DNA of 64,000 nucleotides from Erythrobacter sp. EC-HK427 (GTDB lineage: Bacteria > Pseudomonadota > Alphaproteobacteria > Sphingomonadales > Sphingomonadaceae). The position numbers and the translations under genes are program-made. The DNA lies in NCBI RefSeq assembly GCF_902498745.1, contig NZ_LR701479.1, forward strand, positions 500,292 to 564,291, in the 5' to 3' direction. Numbering within the stretch: the first letter of the stretch is position 1; the number at the start of each line of letters is the position of its first letter. Below, piece by piece: positions 35,930 through 44,115 of the stretch. A model generated the notes under the pieces. The model made no database searches. It was given only the letters and a program-made list of their open reading frames with translations, and was not told the origin of the DNA.

Positions 35930-36511
35930 ATGACTATCCGCATCGTCGGGATCGGTGGCACGGTCAATCCGCACAGCACGACCGAACAGGCGCTCAACAC
36001 CTGCCTTGCCGAAGCGCGCCGTGGCGGGGCCGAAGTTGCGCTGTTCGGCGGCGCATATCTGGGCGCTTTGCCGCATTATCTCGGCACCGGCCACGCCGCC
36101 GGTTCGGGCGGCGAGCTGGTGGAAGCGGTGCGCCAGGCGGATGGCATTGTGATTGCCGCGCCGGGCTATCACGGGACGATTTCCGGCCTCGTCAAAAATG
36201 CGCTCGATTATCTGGAAGACCTCTCAAAGGATGAACGCCCCTATCTGGACGGGCGTGCGGTGGGACTGATTTCGACCGCTTATGGCGATCAGGCAACGAT
36301 GAGCACGCTGCTCACCCTGCGCAGCGTCGTGCACGCTCTGCGCGGTTGGCCGACGCCGATGGGCGCGACGATCCGCACCTATCGCGGGCTGTTCTCGCCC
36401 GACGGGGAATGCCTCGAAGACCGGGCGCGGCTGCAACTCGAAATGGTTGGCCAGCAAGTGGTGGCAGGCGCGCGGGGGCTGTCCCTGTCCAGAGCCGGAA
36501 CGCCTGCATGA
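35930..36511 (+). CDS. smoA: NAD(P)H-dependent FMN reductase (flavodoxin fold)
   Basis: 193 residues. RIVGIGGTVNPHSTTEQAL is the FMN phosphate-binding loop of SsuE-like reductases, APGYHGTISGLVKNALDYL is the conserved flavin-ring loop, and LISTAYGDQ follows. It should supply FMNH2 to the monooxygenase encoded 27 bases upstream. The symbol follows the role in the sulfo-SMO pathway. Its fold class need not be the same as that of the Agrobacterium protein. It overlaps the next gene by ATGA. Confidence 0.85.
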   Translation: MTIRIVGIGGTVNPHSTTEQALNTCLAEARRGGAEVALFGGAYLGALPHYLGTGHAAGSGGELVEAVRQADGIVIAAPGYHGTISGLVKNALDYLEDLSKDERPYLDGRAVGLISTAYGDQATMSTLLTLRSVVHALRGWPTPMGATIRTYRGLFSPDGECLEDRARLQLEMVGQQVVAGARGLSLSRAGTPA

Positions 36512-37095
36512 GCGGGGCGGTCGATACTGCGGTCGCAGCTTTGGCCGCAGGCCGGATGGTCATCATCACCGGCGACGAACACCGCAATGGCGACATCGAT
36601 TTCTGTATCGCCGCCAGCCATGTGACGCCCGAGGCGATCAACTTCATGGCGACGCACGGGCGCGGCCTGATTTGCCTGTGCCTCACCCGTGACCGCGCGA
36701 TCGGGCTGGGCATCGGCCTCGTCAATCCGCGCCGGGAAAACCAGTCCGGGCGACCGCATGGTCGCTCGGTCGAGGCTGCCTCGGGGATCACCACCGGCAT
36801 TTCCGCAGCGGACCGCGCACACACGATCAAAGTGGCGACGGCAGAGGATGCGACCGCCAGCGACATTGTTTCGCCGGGCCATGTCTTTCCGCTGATCACC
36901 GATCCGGGTGGCGTGGCGAGCCGCCCGGCGGCGGCAGAGGCAGCGGTGGAATTGTGCCGCCGCGCCAATGCGGGCGAGGCGGCGGTGATCTGCGCGATCC
37001 TGCGCGACGATGGCGAGATGGCGCGCCCCGACGATGTCGAGACACTGGCCCACGAGCATGGCATTCCTTTCGTGGATATCACCGCCCTGCAGTGA
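36508..37095 (+). CDS. RibB-like protein (DHBP synthase fold) with all catalytic residues replaced
   Basis: 195 residues, clearly homologous to 3,4-dihydroxy-2-butanone-4-phosphate synthase (VTPEAINFMATHGRGLICL, GITTGISAADRAHTI, SPGHVFPL, DDGEMARPDD). The catalytic loop RENEGD is RNGDID (26-31), so the two Glu are Asn and Asp. The metal-binding His of GHTEA is Ala142 (RPAAAEAAV), and the Glu of CEL is Ala163. It is therefore unlikely to make the riboflavin precursor. It is coupled by ATGA to the FMN reductase and is the last gene of the operon. It may handle a flavin or a sugar-phosphate-like ligand in sulfoquinovose use, with the role unknown. Confidence 0.8.
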   Translation: MSGAVDTAVAALAAGRMVIITGDEHRNGDIDFCIAASHVTPEAINFMATHGRGLICLCLTRDRAIGLGIGLVNPRRENQSGRPHGRSVEAASGITTGISAADRAHTIKVATAEDATASDIVSPGHVFPLITDPGGVASRPAAAEAAVELCRRANAGEAAVICAILRDDGEMARPDDVETLAHEHGIPFVDITALQ

Positions 37096-37159
37096 TGGCC
37101 TGAAGCCTGCCTGACCGGACGGCAATTCCGCTGGCGACTCGCCTTACCGCATGACGCGA

Positions 37160-38347
37160 CTACAAGGCCGCAGCGTTTTCGATCACCATCGCAATGCCTT
37201 GCCCGCCGCCAATGCACATCGTGATGAGGCCGTAGCGTCCGCCGGTCCGCTGCAATTCATACAGGCATTTGACGGTCAGGATCGCGCCCGTCGCCCCCAC
37301 CGGATGCCCCAGCGAAATGCCCGAGCCATTGGGATTGGTGCGCGCCGGATCGAAGCCGAGCTCCTTGGCGACGCCGCAAGCCTGCGCGGCAAAGGCTTCG
37401 TTGCTCTCGATCACGTCGATTTGGTCGAGCGTCAGCCCCGCCCGGGCCAGCGCCACCGGAACCGCTCCCACCGGGCCGAGCCCCATGACGGAGGGTTCAA
37501 GCCCGGCATGGCCCCAGCCCAGAATACGCGCCAAGGGCGTGCGCCCGTCGCGGGCCACGGCATCGCCGCCCGCCAGCACCAATGCGGCTGCGCCGTCATT
37601 GATGCCGCTCGCATTGCCGGCCGTAACCGTGCCATCCTTCTTGAACACCGGACGCAGCCCCGCCATCCCTTCGGGCGAAGCATCGCTGCGGACGTGCTCG
37701 TCGGTATCGAAGATCACCGTGCCTTTGCGGGTGGCGATTTCCACCGGAACGATCTGCTCCTTGAACCGGCCTTCGGCAATCGCGCGGGCGGCGCGGCGGT
37801 GGCTTTCGACCGCCAGCGCGTCCTGCTCTTCGCGGCTGATACCGCAGCGTTCGGCCACGTTCTCCGCTGTGATGCCCATATGGAAATTGTCGAAGGGATC
37901 GTGCAGCGCGCCGAGCATCCCGTCCTGCAAGGTCAGATCACCCATCTTGGTGCCGAAACGCGCGCCATTGGTCATATGCGGCGCGCCGGACATACATTCT
38001 GCGCCCGCGCCAATCGCGTAGTCGCATTCGCCCAGCCGGATTGCCTGCGCTGCCGACACAATCGCCTGCAAGCCGGAGCCGCACAGGCGGTTCACATTCA
38101 TCGCCACGCTGGAAACAGGAATGCCTGCATTCACCGAGGCAACGCGGCTGACATAGGCGTCCGCCGGCTGCGTGGGGATCACAATGCCGACCATCACTTG
38201 CTGGATGGCACCCGCATCGACACCCGCGCGGGCAATCGCTTCGCGCATCACGATGGTGCCCAGTTCGGCCGGACGGAAAGAGGCGAGCGAGCCGCCAAAC
38301 GTGCCGATTGCCGTGCGCGCGCCAGAGAGAATATAAATGTCCTGCAT
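37160..38347 (-). CDS. Acetyl-CoA acetyltransferase (thiolase)
   Basis: 395 residues with the complete thiolase active site: nucleophile Cys89 (NRLCGSGLQA), NEAFAAQ, GHPVGATGA and the second Cys in MCIGGGQG. It either cleaves 3-ketoacyl-CoA or condenses acetyl-CoA. It lies at the edge of the catabolic island, divergent from the first Rieske oxygenase, with the operator-like palindrome at 38474 between them. The ATG at 38347 (MQDIYILSGART) is the standard thiolase start. Confidence 0.92.
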   Translation of the reverse strand: MQDIYILSGARTAIGTFGGSLASFRPAELGTIVMREAIARAGVDAGAIQQVMVGIVIPTQPADAYVSRVASVNAGIPVSSVAMNVNRLCGSGLQAIVSAAQAIRLGECDYAIGAGAECMSGAPHMTNGARFGTKMGDLTLQDGMLGALHDPFDNFHMGITAENVAERCGISREEQDALAVESHRRAARAIAEGRFKEQIVPVEIATRKGTVIFDTDEHVRSDASPEGMAGLRPVFKKDGTVTAGNASGINDGAAALVLAGGDAVARDGRTPLARILGWGHAGLEPSVMGLGPVGAVPVALARAGLTLDQIDVIESNEAFAAQACGVAKELGFDPARTNPNGSGISLGHPVGATGAILTVKCLYELQRTGGRYGLITMCIGGGQGIAMVIENAAAL

Positions 38348-38443
38348 TGCCGTTTTCCACATCCCGGTTGAACCATCCCGCTCCCGCTTGCCACACGGGC
38401 AAGGGATCAACTCACCGCCCCTCAATAGCCCTGAACGGCGCGC

Positions 38444-38472
38444 TTGCCACCCCCTAACGCGTGCAATAAAAA
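38444..38472 (+). promoter_or_regulatory. Probable promoter of the first Rieske oxygenase operon
   Basis: TTGCCA (38444-38449), 17-base spacer, TAAAAA (38467-38472). The expected transcription start, near 38479, falls inside the palindrome at 38474-38487. Confidence 0.5.
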
Positions 38473-38473
38473 A

Positions 38474-38487
38474 ACATTCATGATTGT
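38474..38487. promoter_or_regulatory. Operator-like palindrome, site A
   Basis: ACATTCATGATTGT, one mismatch to ACAAnCATGnTTGT, followed by a T run. It lies 50 bases before the Rieske oxygenase ATG and 126 bases before the divergent thiolase, overlapping the predicted transcription start. One of six related sites in the island. Confidence 0.65.
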
Positions 38488-38537
38488 TTTATCTGTTTCG
38501 TGCGCTATGGTGGCTACCGATTTTGGAGAAGGGCGAG

Positions 38538-39749
38538 ATGGACGCTGTAATCACTGCTGAAATCAAGCTGCGGATGGAACAGGAAACCGCGCGAAAAGGG
38601 CCGCCAGAAGGCTTCCCTGCGCTCCCTTCCATCCCCGCTGGTCGGTACACCAATGCCGAATTTTTGCAGCTGGAGCGCGAGCGGATGTGGAAGCGCGCCT
38701 GGCTGTATGCCTGCCACGCAGACCAGATTCCGCAACCGGGCGACTGGATGCTGGTGCGCAACACCGGCTCCCCGATCATCGTGTTGCGCGATCTGTCGGG
38801 GGAGTTCCGGGCCTTCTATAACACCTGCCAGCACCGCGGCGCGCCGCTGGTGACGGAAGATGCGGGCAATGGCCGCGGCTTTGTATGCGGGTATCACGGC
38901 TGGTCTTACACGCTGGACGGCAAGCTGGTGGCGGTGCGCGACAAGCGCGATTTTCCGGACATGGATTTCTCCTGCCATTCGCTCAAACCCGTCCGCTGCG
39001 AGACGATTGGCAAGATCATCTTCATCAATGAAGACACGGATGCAGAGCCGCTGCTTCAGCATATCGGCCCGATGGCGGCAGAGCTTGCGCAGTTCGAATT
39101 CGAACGGCTCGATTTCGTGGAAAGCCGGTCTTACGAAGTCGAATGCAATGTGAAGGTGCTGCTCGATGCCTTCCTCGAAGTCTATCATCTGAAATCGATC
39201 CACCAGCAATCGGTGGACCGCTTTCTCGATCATCGCGGAATGACCGCAACGCTGTGGCCCAAGGGTCATTCGCGGATGGTGACGCCCAACCGGCGGCCCG
39301 ACTGGAAGGATCCCGGCACGATCGGGATGCCCAAGCTACCCAATGTCACCGAGATTCCGCGCGACAACAATGTCAGCTACATGATCTACCCGAATTTCGT
39401 GATGCCGCCGAGCGATAGCGGGATTCCGCTGCTGCAATTCTGGCCGACCGGAGAGCGCACCTGCCGTGTCGTCTCGACATGGATTGCGCCGGAATATGAC
39501 GCGGAAAACCCGCATCCCAATTGGGAGCAGCGCAAGGCCAATTGGGAGCGCATCCTGTACGAAGACCTGCAATATGCGCCGCAAATCCAGGAATCGCTGG
39601 AATCGCCGGGCTTCGTCGGTATGCCGCTCAATTATCAGGAACGGCGCATCTATCACTGGCATGAAGAGCTGGACCGCCGGATCGGAGCGAACCGCGTGCC
39701 TGAGGGGCTTGCCGTAACGCCGGTGCTGGACGAATGGGTTGAGGCATGA
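38538..39749 (+). CDS. Rieske non-haem iron oxygenase alpha subunit 1
   Basis: 403 residues. The [2Fe-2S] Rieske motif is CQHRG...CGYHGW; the mononuclear iron site is in DAFLEVYHLKSIHQ. It is a terminal oxygenase that hydroxylates a ring or an unactivated carbon using electrons from a ferredoxin. No beta subunit is encoded, so it is probably an alpha-only type. Substrate unknown. The ribosome site GGAGAAGGGCGAG is strong. It overlaps the following SDR gene by ATGA. Confidence 0.92.
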   Translation: MDAVITAEIKLRMEQETARKGPPEGFPALPSIPAGRYTNAEFLQLERERMWKRAWLYACHADQIPQPGDWMLVRNTGSPIIVLRDLSGEFRAFYNTCQHRGAPLVTEDAGNGRGFVCGYHGWSYTLDGKLVAVRDKRDFPDMDFSCHSLKPVRCETIGKIIFINEDTDAEPLLQHIGPMAAELAQFEFERLDFVESRSYEVECNVKVLLDAFLEVYHLKSIHQQSVDRFLDHRGMTATLWPKGHSRMVTPNRRPDWKDPGTIGMPKLPNVTEIPRDNNVSYMIYPNFVMPPSDSGIPLLQFWPTGERTCRVVSTWIAPEYDAENPHPNWEQRKANWERILYEDLQYAPQIQESLESPGFVGMPLNYQERRIYHWHEELDRRIGANRVPEGLAVTPVLDEWVEA

Positions 39750-40651
39750 ACAAGGTCGATCCCATCATTCCCGCAGACGAGGCACGCCCGAAGTTCGACT
39801 TCACCAATCACGAATTGGCGACGATGCAGACCGTCTATCGCGACGATCTGCTGAAGGAACAGGTCGTGCTGGTCAGTGGCGGCGGATCGGGGATCGGCAA
39901 GGGCATCGCCTTCCTCGCAGCGCGGCTTGGCGCGCATGTGGTGATTTGCGGCAGGTCGGAGGACAAGCTGGTCGAAACCTGCGATGCGCTGGAGGAGGCC
40001 ACGGGCAGGCGGCCGATGCACATCCCCATGTCGATCCGTGAGCCCGAGCAGGTGGAAAGCCTGTATGATGCGATTTTCGAACGGCACGGGCGCGTCGATC
40101 ACCTGATCAACAATGCCGGCGGCCAGTTTCCGCAGGATGCTATCGATTTCAGCCGCAAGGGCTGGCTCTCGGTGATCGATCTCAATCTCAACGGCACCTG
40201 GTGGATGACACAGACCCTCGCCCAGCGCTGGCGCGAGCAGGGGGCGAAGGGCAATGTCATCAGCATCGTTGCCAATGTCGAACGCGGGATGCCGCAAGCG
40301 GCGCATACCTGCGCCGCGCGTGCGGGGGTGATCTATCTCTCCAAGACGCTGGCAACCGAATGGGCGCCGCTGGATATCCGCGTCAATTGCGTTGCCCCCG
40401 GCGTGATCGAAAGCGAAGGTTTCCGCGTCTATCCGCCCGAAGCGCTCGCCCGCTTCCACGATGCCAATCCGATGAAGCGGCGTGGCGATGTGTGGGACAT
40501 TGCCGAAGCCTGCGTCTATCTGATGGGCCCATCGGGCGATTTCATCACCGGTGAATTGCTGGTGATCGACGGCGGGCAGGCGCAAAACGGCGCAGTCTGG
40601 CCCGCCGGTCGCCCCGACTGGTTCGGCGGACCGCAGTCAGACCGTAGCTAG
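39746..40651 (+). CDS. SDR of the trans-2-enoyl-CoA / 2,4-dienoyl-CoA reductase type
   Basis: 301 residues. NAD(P)-binding SGGGSGIGKGIA and NNAGGQFPQD are normal. The usual catalytic YxxxK is TCAAR (AHTCAARAGVIYLSKTLATEW). That replacement, together with APGVIESEGF and a C-terminal tail ending near WPAGRPDW, resembles peroxisomal trans-2-enoyl-CoA reductase (PECR) and dienoyl-CoA reductases rather than alcohol dehydrogenases. It probably reduces an unsaturated acyl-CoA. Coupled to the first Rieske oxygenase. Confidence 0.8.
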   Translation: MNKVDPIIPADEARPKFDFTNHELATMQTVYRDDLLKEQVVLVSGGGSGIGKGIAFLAARLGAHVVICGRSEDKLVETCDALEEATGRRPMHIPMSIREPEQVESLYDAIFERHGRVDHLINNAGGQFPQDAIDFSRKGWLSVIDLNLNGTWWMTQTLAQRWREQGAKGNVISIVANVERGMPQAAHTCAARAGVIYLSKTLATEWAPLDIRVNCVAPGVIESEGFRVYPPEALARFHDANPMKRRGDVWDIAEACVYLMGPSGDFITGELLVIDGGQAQNGAVWPAGRPDWFGGPQSDRS

Positions 40652-40664
40652 AGCGTTTCCACAG

Positions 40665-42299
40665 TCAGCCTTCTGGTTCGCCAGCTTCGAGCAGCATTTC
40701 GCGCAGGCGGAACTTCTGGATTTTGGATGTCGACATCGGCCAAGCGGTGACGAAGTGGACGGCGCGCGGCAGCTTGAAATTCGCGATCCGGCCTTGGCAA
40801 TGCGCGATCAGCTCCTCGGGTTCGACGGTGCAATCGGGCGATAGCTCGACAAAGGCGACGGGCACTTCGACGTAGCGATCATCGGGCATCCCCACAACCT
40901 GCGCCAGCTTCACCGCGGCATGGGTTTGCAGCACGCTTTCGATTTCTGCCGCCGCTACATTCTCCCCGCCGACCTTGAGCATATCCTTGGTGCGCCCGTG
41001 GAACATGATCGTGCCGTTCTCATCGAACGATCCGATATCGCCCGTATGCAGCCAGCCATCGCGGATGCTTTCCGCCGTCTTTTCCGGCGCGTTGAAATAT
41101 CCCGAGAGCATGTTGGGGCCGCGCGCGCAGATTTCGCCGCGCTCGCCCGTCGCACATTCTGCGCCGGTTTCGACATTCACGATGCGCACTTCCCACTCGT
41201 CGAGCGGCACGCCGAGGCGGGTGGTGCGGCTTTCCAGCGTTTCGTCCAAACGGCTGGTGCAGATCGTGCCCGCGGCCTCGGTCAGGCCGTAGGTACCCAC
41301 GTGCACGATGGAGGGCATGGCCTCGATCATCGCGGTCTTGATCCATTCCGGCTGGACAGCAAAATTGCTGTTCATCAGCCGCATTGACGAGAGGTTGGTC
41401 TGCTTGAACCGTTCGTGCGAAATCAGATCCTGCATGATGGTGACGAAGGCGGGATAGGCGATGGTCGCGCGCTCCCGCTCCAGCATTTCCAACGCCGTGC
41501 CCGCGTCGAAATAGGGCACGGTCAGGTACGCTCCGCCTGCATCCATAATCATCGTCATCGGCAGGATACCGGCAATGTGATAAATCGGCAGCGGAGACCA
41601 CACCTTGTCATGCGCCGTCACTTCGTAGCGTATGCCCAGATTGCGGCTGTTGCCTACCATCGCCCGGTTGCTGATCATGCAGCCTTTGGGATTGGACGTG
41701 GTGCCCGAGGTGTAGAGGATCAGGCCGATATCGTCGGGCTGCACCGCGTCGGTCATTTGCGCGATATCGGCATCGGTGATGCTGTCCCCCATGGCGAGCG
41801 CGCGGCTCTTGGGCAGGAGCGAGGCGGCGCATTGTTCTTCAAGGCAAATGATCTGGCGCAACGCCGGGGCTTCGGGCAGCGTGAGCGCCGCATTGTTCTC
41901 CGCGCCCGCCAGCGAAGGGAGCGCTGCGGCCAACCGCTCGCCAAAGTCGAGCGAATCCGCGACCTTGCCCGTCGTGACCAGCACCCGCAGCGAGGCATCG
42001 TGTACCAGATAAGCCAGCTCGCCAGGCTGGTACCGGGCGTTCACCGGAACCGTCACCGCGCCGATCAGCGCGCAGCCATAGTAGACTTCAAGGAATTCAC
42101 GACAGGTCGGCAGCAGGATACCGACATGATCGCCGCGCTCTACTCCAAGTGCTGCCAGCGCCTTCGCCCAACGCGTGGCCGCTGCGGTCAATTCGGCATA
42201 GGTCTGGCGCGAATCCGGAAAGATCAGCGCCAGATTGTCGCTGTGTGACGCTGCTCGCGCGGTCAGCATTTTCCCGATCGTGTAAATCGCCTTCGTCAT
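40665..42299 (-). CDS. Acyl-CoA synthetase (AMP-binding)
   Basis: 544 residues from the ATG; a GTG three bases earlier is equally possible. ANL-superfamily motifs: YTSGTTSNPKGCM, YGLTEAAG, GWLHTGDIG, GRTKDMLKVGGENV, and the adenylation Lys in STSKIQKFRLR. It activates a carboxylate to its CoA thioester at the expense of ATP. The substrate is presumably the acid, or a ring-opening product, fed into this island. GGAGAGAGAG precedes the start. It probably forms a transcript with the VOC gene upstream. Confidence 0.9.
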   Translation of the reverse strand: MTKAIYTIGKMLTARAASHSDNLALIFPDSRQTYAELTAAATRWAKALAALGVERGDHVGILLPTCREFLEVYYGCALIGAVTVPVNARYQPGELAYLVHDASLRVLVTTGKVADSLDFGERLAAALPSLAGAENNAALTLPEAPALRQIICLEEQCAASLLPKSRALAMGDSITDADIAQMTDAVQPDDIGLILYTSGTTSNPKGCMISNRAMVGNSRNLGIRYEVTAHDKVWSPLPIYHIAGILPMTMIMDAGGAYLTVPYFDAGTALEMLERERATIAYPAFVTIMQDLISHERFKQTNLSSMRLMNSNFAVQPEWIKTAMIEAMPSIVHVGTYGLTEAAGTICTSRLDETLESRTTRLGVPLDEWEVRIVNVETGAECATGERGEICARGPNMLSGYFNAPEKTAESIRDGWLHTGDIGSFDENGTIMFHGRTKDMLKVGGENVAAAEIESVLQTHAAVKLAQVVGMPDDRYVEVPVAFVELSPDCTVEPEELIAHCQGRIANFKLPRAVHFVTAWPMSTSKIQKFRLREMLLEAGEPEG

Positions 42300-42353
42300 C
42301 ACTCTCTCTCCACTGGCCCGCCCCCGCCTTGTGGCAGGTGGCGAAGAGGCCGG

Positions 42354-42887
42354 TCACAATTCTCGCAATAGGCCCGCAGGATCGCCGTCCCACTCATCTG
42401 CCGCGCGGACGATGGCGGCAAAGAAGTTTTGGATCGCGGCGCATTCCTCCAAAATCTCGACCATGTGGCCGAGCGCCGGGCGGCAATCCACGTAGCAGAA
42501 GCGCGCGGTGCCGAAGTGGCCTGCGCTGGCAACTTCGAAGCCTTGCGCGACATATCCGGCAACCGTCGTTTCATAATCCGGCGCCATGATGGCGACGTGA
42601 TGCATGGCTTCGCTGCCCTTGGGCACGCTGTCGCGGTAGCAGGACGGTGCGTCATCATGCTGCTGCACCAGCTCGATCTGCACGGGGCCTGCTTGCGCTA
42701 TGGCGGTTGAAAAATCGACCGCACCGGGCGCGCCGCGATAGAGGGGTTCGCGGATCGGAATGTGCCGGTTTACCAGAAACGGCCCGATCCCCGTGGTCTG
42801 GTGCCAGCGGCGTGCCGCATCTTCGAGGTCGTCGACAACCCAGGCCATTTGCACAATGGCATGACGGGCAGGCACGGAAACGGTCAC
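42354..42887 (-). CDS. VOC (glyoxalase/dioxygenase superfamily) protein
   Basis: 177 residues. IVQMAWVVDDLEDAARRWHQ begins the first beta-alpha-beta-beta-beta module, and ALGHMVEILEE near the C-terminus carries a possible metal-ligand Glu. The family includes epimerases, isomerases and extradiol dioxygenases, so no reaction can be assigned. The GTG at 42887 has GAGGA five bases upstream and is preferred to an ATG at 42947, which would touch the palindrome at 42948-42961. Confidence 0.75.
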   Translation of the reverse strand: MTVSVPARHAIVQMAWVVDDLEDAARRWHQTTGIGPFLVNRHIPIREPLYRGAPGAVDFSTAIAQAGPVQIELVQQHDDAPSCYRDSVPKGSEAMHHVAIMAPDYETTVAGYVAQGFEVASAGHFGTARFCYVDCRPALGHMVEILEECAAIQNFFAAIVRAADEWDGDPAGLLREL

Positions 42888-42947
42888 GGCAATCCTCGAC
42901 GGCAAGAGTTTCGCATATTCTAGCACCGCCTCCACGCTTGTAAACAT

Positions 42948-42961
42948 ACAGGCATGATTGT
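42948..42961. promoter_or_regulatory. Operator-like palindrome, site B
   Basis: ACAGGCATGATTGT, one mismatch to ACAAnCATGnTTGT, followed by CTTTTTTT. It lies between the divergent VOC gene (start 60 bases away) and MaoC gene (start 51 bases away). Confidence 0.65.
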
Positions 42962-43012
42962 CTTTTTTTGGATTGCGGCTATTGTCGAGGGACTAACCAT
43001 GGAGCCATCCCC

Positions 43013-43486
43013 ATGCAGCCCGAACGACCACCGCTGAAGTTTGAAGACATCGTGGTTGGCGAAACCCGCCGCTCCTCCACCCGCACGATTACCGAGGCGG
43101 AGATTGTCGATTTTGCGCGGCAATATGATCCGCAGTGGTTCCATACCGATCCTGAAGCGGCGCGCGCATCCACCTTTGGCGAAGTCGTGGCAAGCGGCGT
43201 GCACGTGCTCGCCATCTGGCGGCAGCTCGATCACGAGATCAACGCCGATATCGATTTCGTCTGCGGGCTCGGCTTCGACAATTTCCGGCTGCGCAATGCG
43301 CTCCGACCCGGCGACACGGTGTATGTGACATCGCGCGTGGTTTCCAAGGAGCCGTCCAAGAGCGGCAAGCCGCGCGGCACCTGCATCGGCCATTATGAGA
43401 TGCGCAACCAGCATGGCGACATCGTGCTGGAGTTCGACAGCATCAATTTCGTCCACACCCGCGAGGGAGCGGCAGCAGAAACCTAA
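43013..43486 (+). CDS. MaoC-like enoyl-CoA hydratase
   Basis: 157 residues with a hot-dog fold. FARQYDPQWFHTDPEAARAS is the hydratase 2 motif with catalytic Asp and His, and FGEVVASGVHVLAIWRQL follows. It adds water to an enoyl-CoA. A start at 43013 (MQPERPP) is chosen; there is little room upstream because of the palindrome. It converges with the reductase gene, overlapping by four bases. Confidence 0.85.
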   Translation: MQPERPPLKFEDIVVGETRRSSTRTITEAEIVDFARQYDPQWFHTDPEAARASTFGEVVASGVHVLAIWRQLDHEINADIDFVCGLGFDNFRLRNALRPGDTVYVTSRVVSKEPSKSGKPRGTCIGHYEMRNQHGDIVLEFDSINFVHTREGAAAET

Positions 43487-44115
43487 TCCAGCGCCCAACG
43501 CCGCGCCAAGGCGGCTGCGCCCTCGCACGATTGCGCCATCGTTTCCGCCACAGCGTCTTCCGGGCCGAAGGTGGGGGCCACCTGGATGCGCTCAATCTCG
43601 TCCACACCGATAAAGCCGAGCCACGCCGCCAGATAGGCATATTGGTGGTCGAGCGCGTCCAACGACGGATCGTGCCCGATCGGCATCGCGCTCGCGCCGA
43701 TCACCAGTGCGCGCTTGCCCGCTGCGAGCCCTTCGACATTGCCCACCGCGTCATTGCGGAAGGTCATGCCCGGCTGCGTGACGACATCGACGAAATGCTT
43801 GAGCCTGTATGGCACGCCGAAGTTCCACATAGGGGTGCTGATGACGAAGGCATCATGCGCCAGAAAGTCCGCCGCGATCTTCGCAACCGCCTGCCATTCA
43901 TCGGCGACCGCATCGTCCACCGGCCTGCCGAACAGCAGTTCGTAACGCCCTTCGATCATATCGCCGCCCAGTGATGGCAAGTCCATCTGCCACACATCCC
44001 AGAGCGTCACCTGCACATCATCGGGTAAACCGGCGAGGAACGCCTCCGCCACCACGCGCGAGCGTGAACGGCTGGCGCGCGGGCTGGCGTCGATATGCAG
44101 GATGCGCATCGTCAT
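43483..44115 (-). CDS. FMN-dependent NADH:quinone/azo reductase (flavodoxin fold)
   Basis: 210 residues similar to AzoR: RILHIDASPRASRSRSRVVA (FMN phosphate loop), STPMWNFGVPYRLKHFVDVV (flavin-ring loop) and ALVIGASA. It reduces quinones or azo compounds through FMN. It overlaps the Rieske ferredoxin gene by ATGA and is the last gene of the TonB-receptor operon, so an electron-transfer role for the oxygenases is possible but unproven. Confidence 0.85.
   Translation of the reverse strand: MTMRILHIDASPRASRSRSRVVAEAFLAGLPDDVQVTLWDVWQMDLPSLGGDMIEGRYELLFGRPVDDAVADEWQAVAKIAADFLAHDAFVISTPMWNFGVPYRLKHFVDVVTQPGMTFRNDAVGNVEGLAAGKRALVIGASAMPIGHDPSLDALDHQYAYLAAWLGFIGVDEIERIQVAPTFGPEDAVAETMAQSCEGAAALARRWALD

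Noticed and set aside
36508-37095. Functional ribB for riboflavin synthesis
   Set aside because: Both catalytic Glu, the metal-binding His and the last Glu are replaced, and no other riboflavin gene is adjacent.
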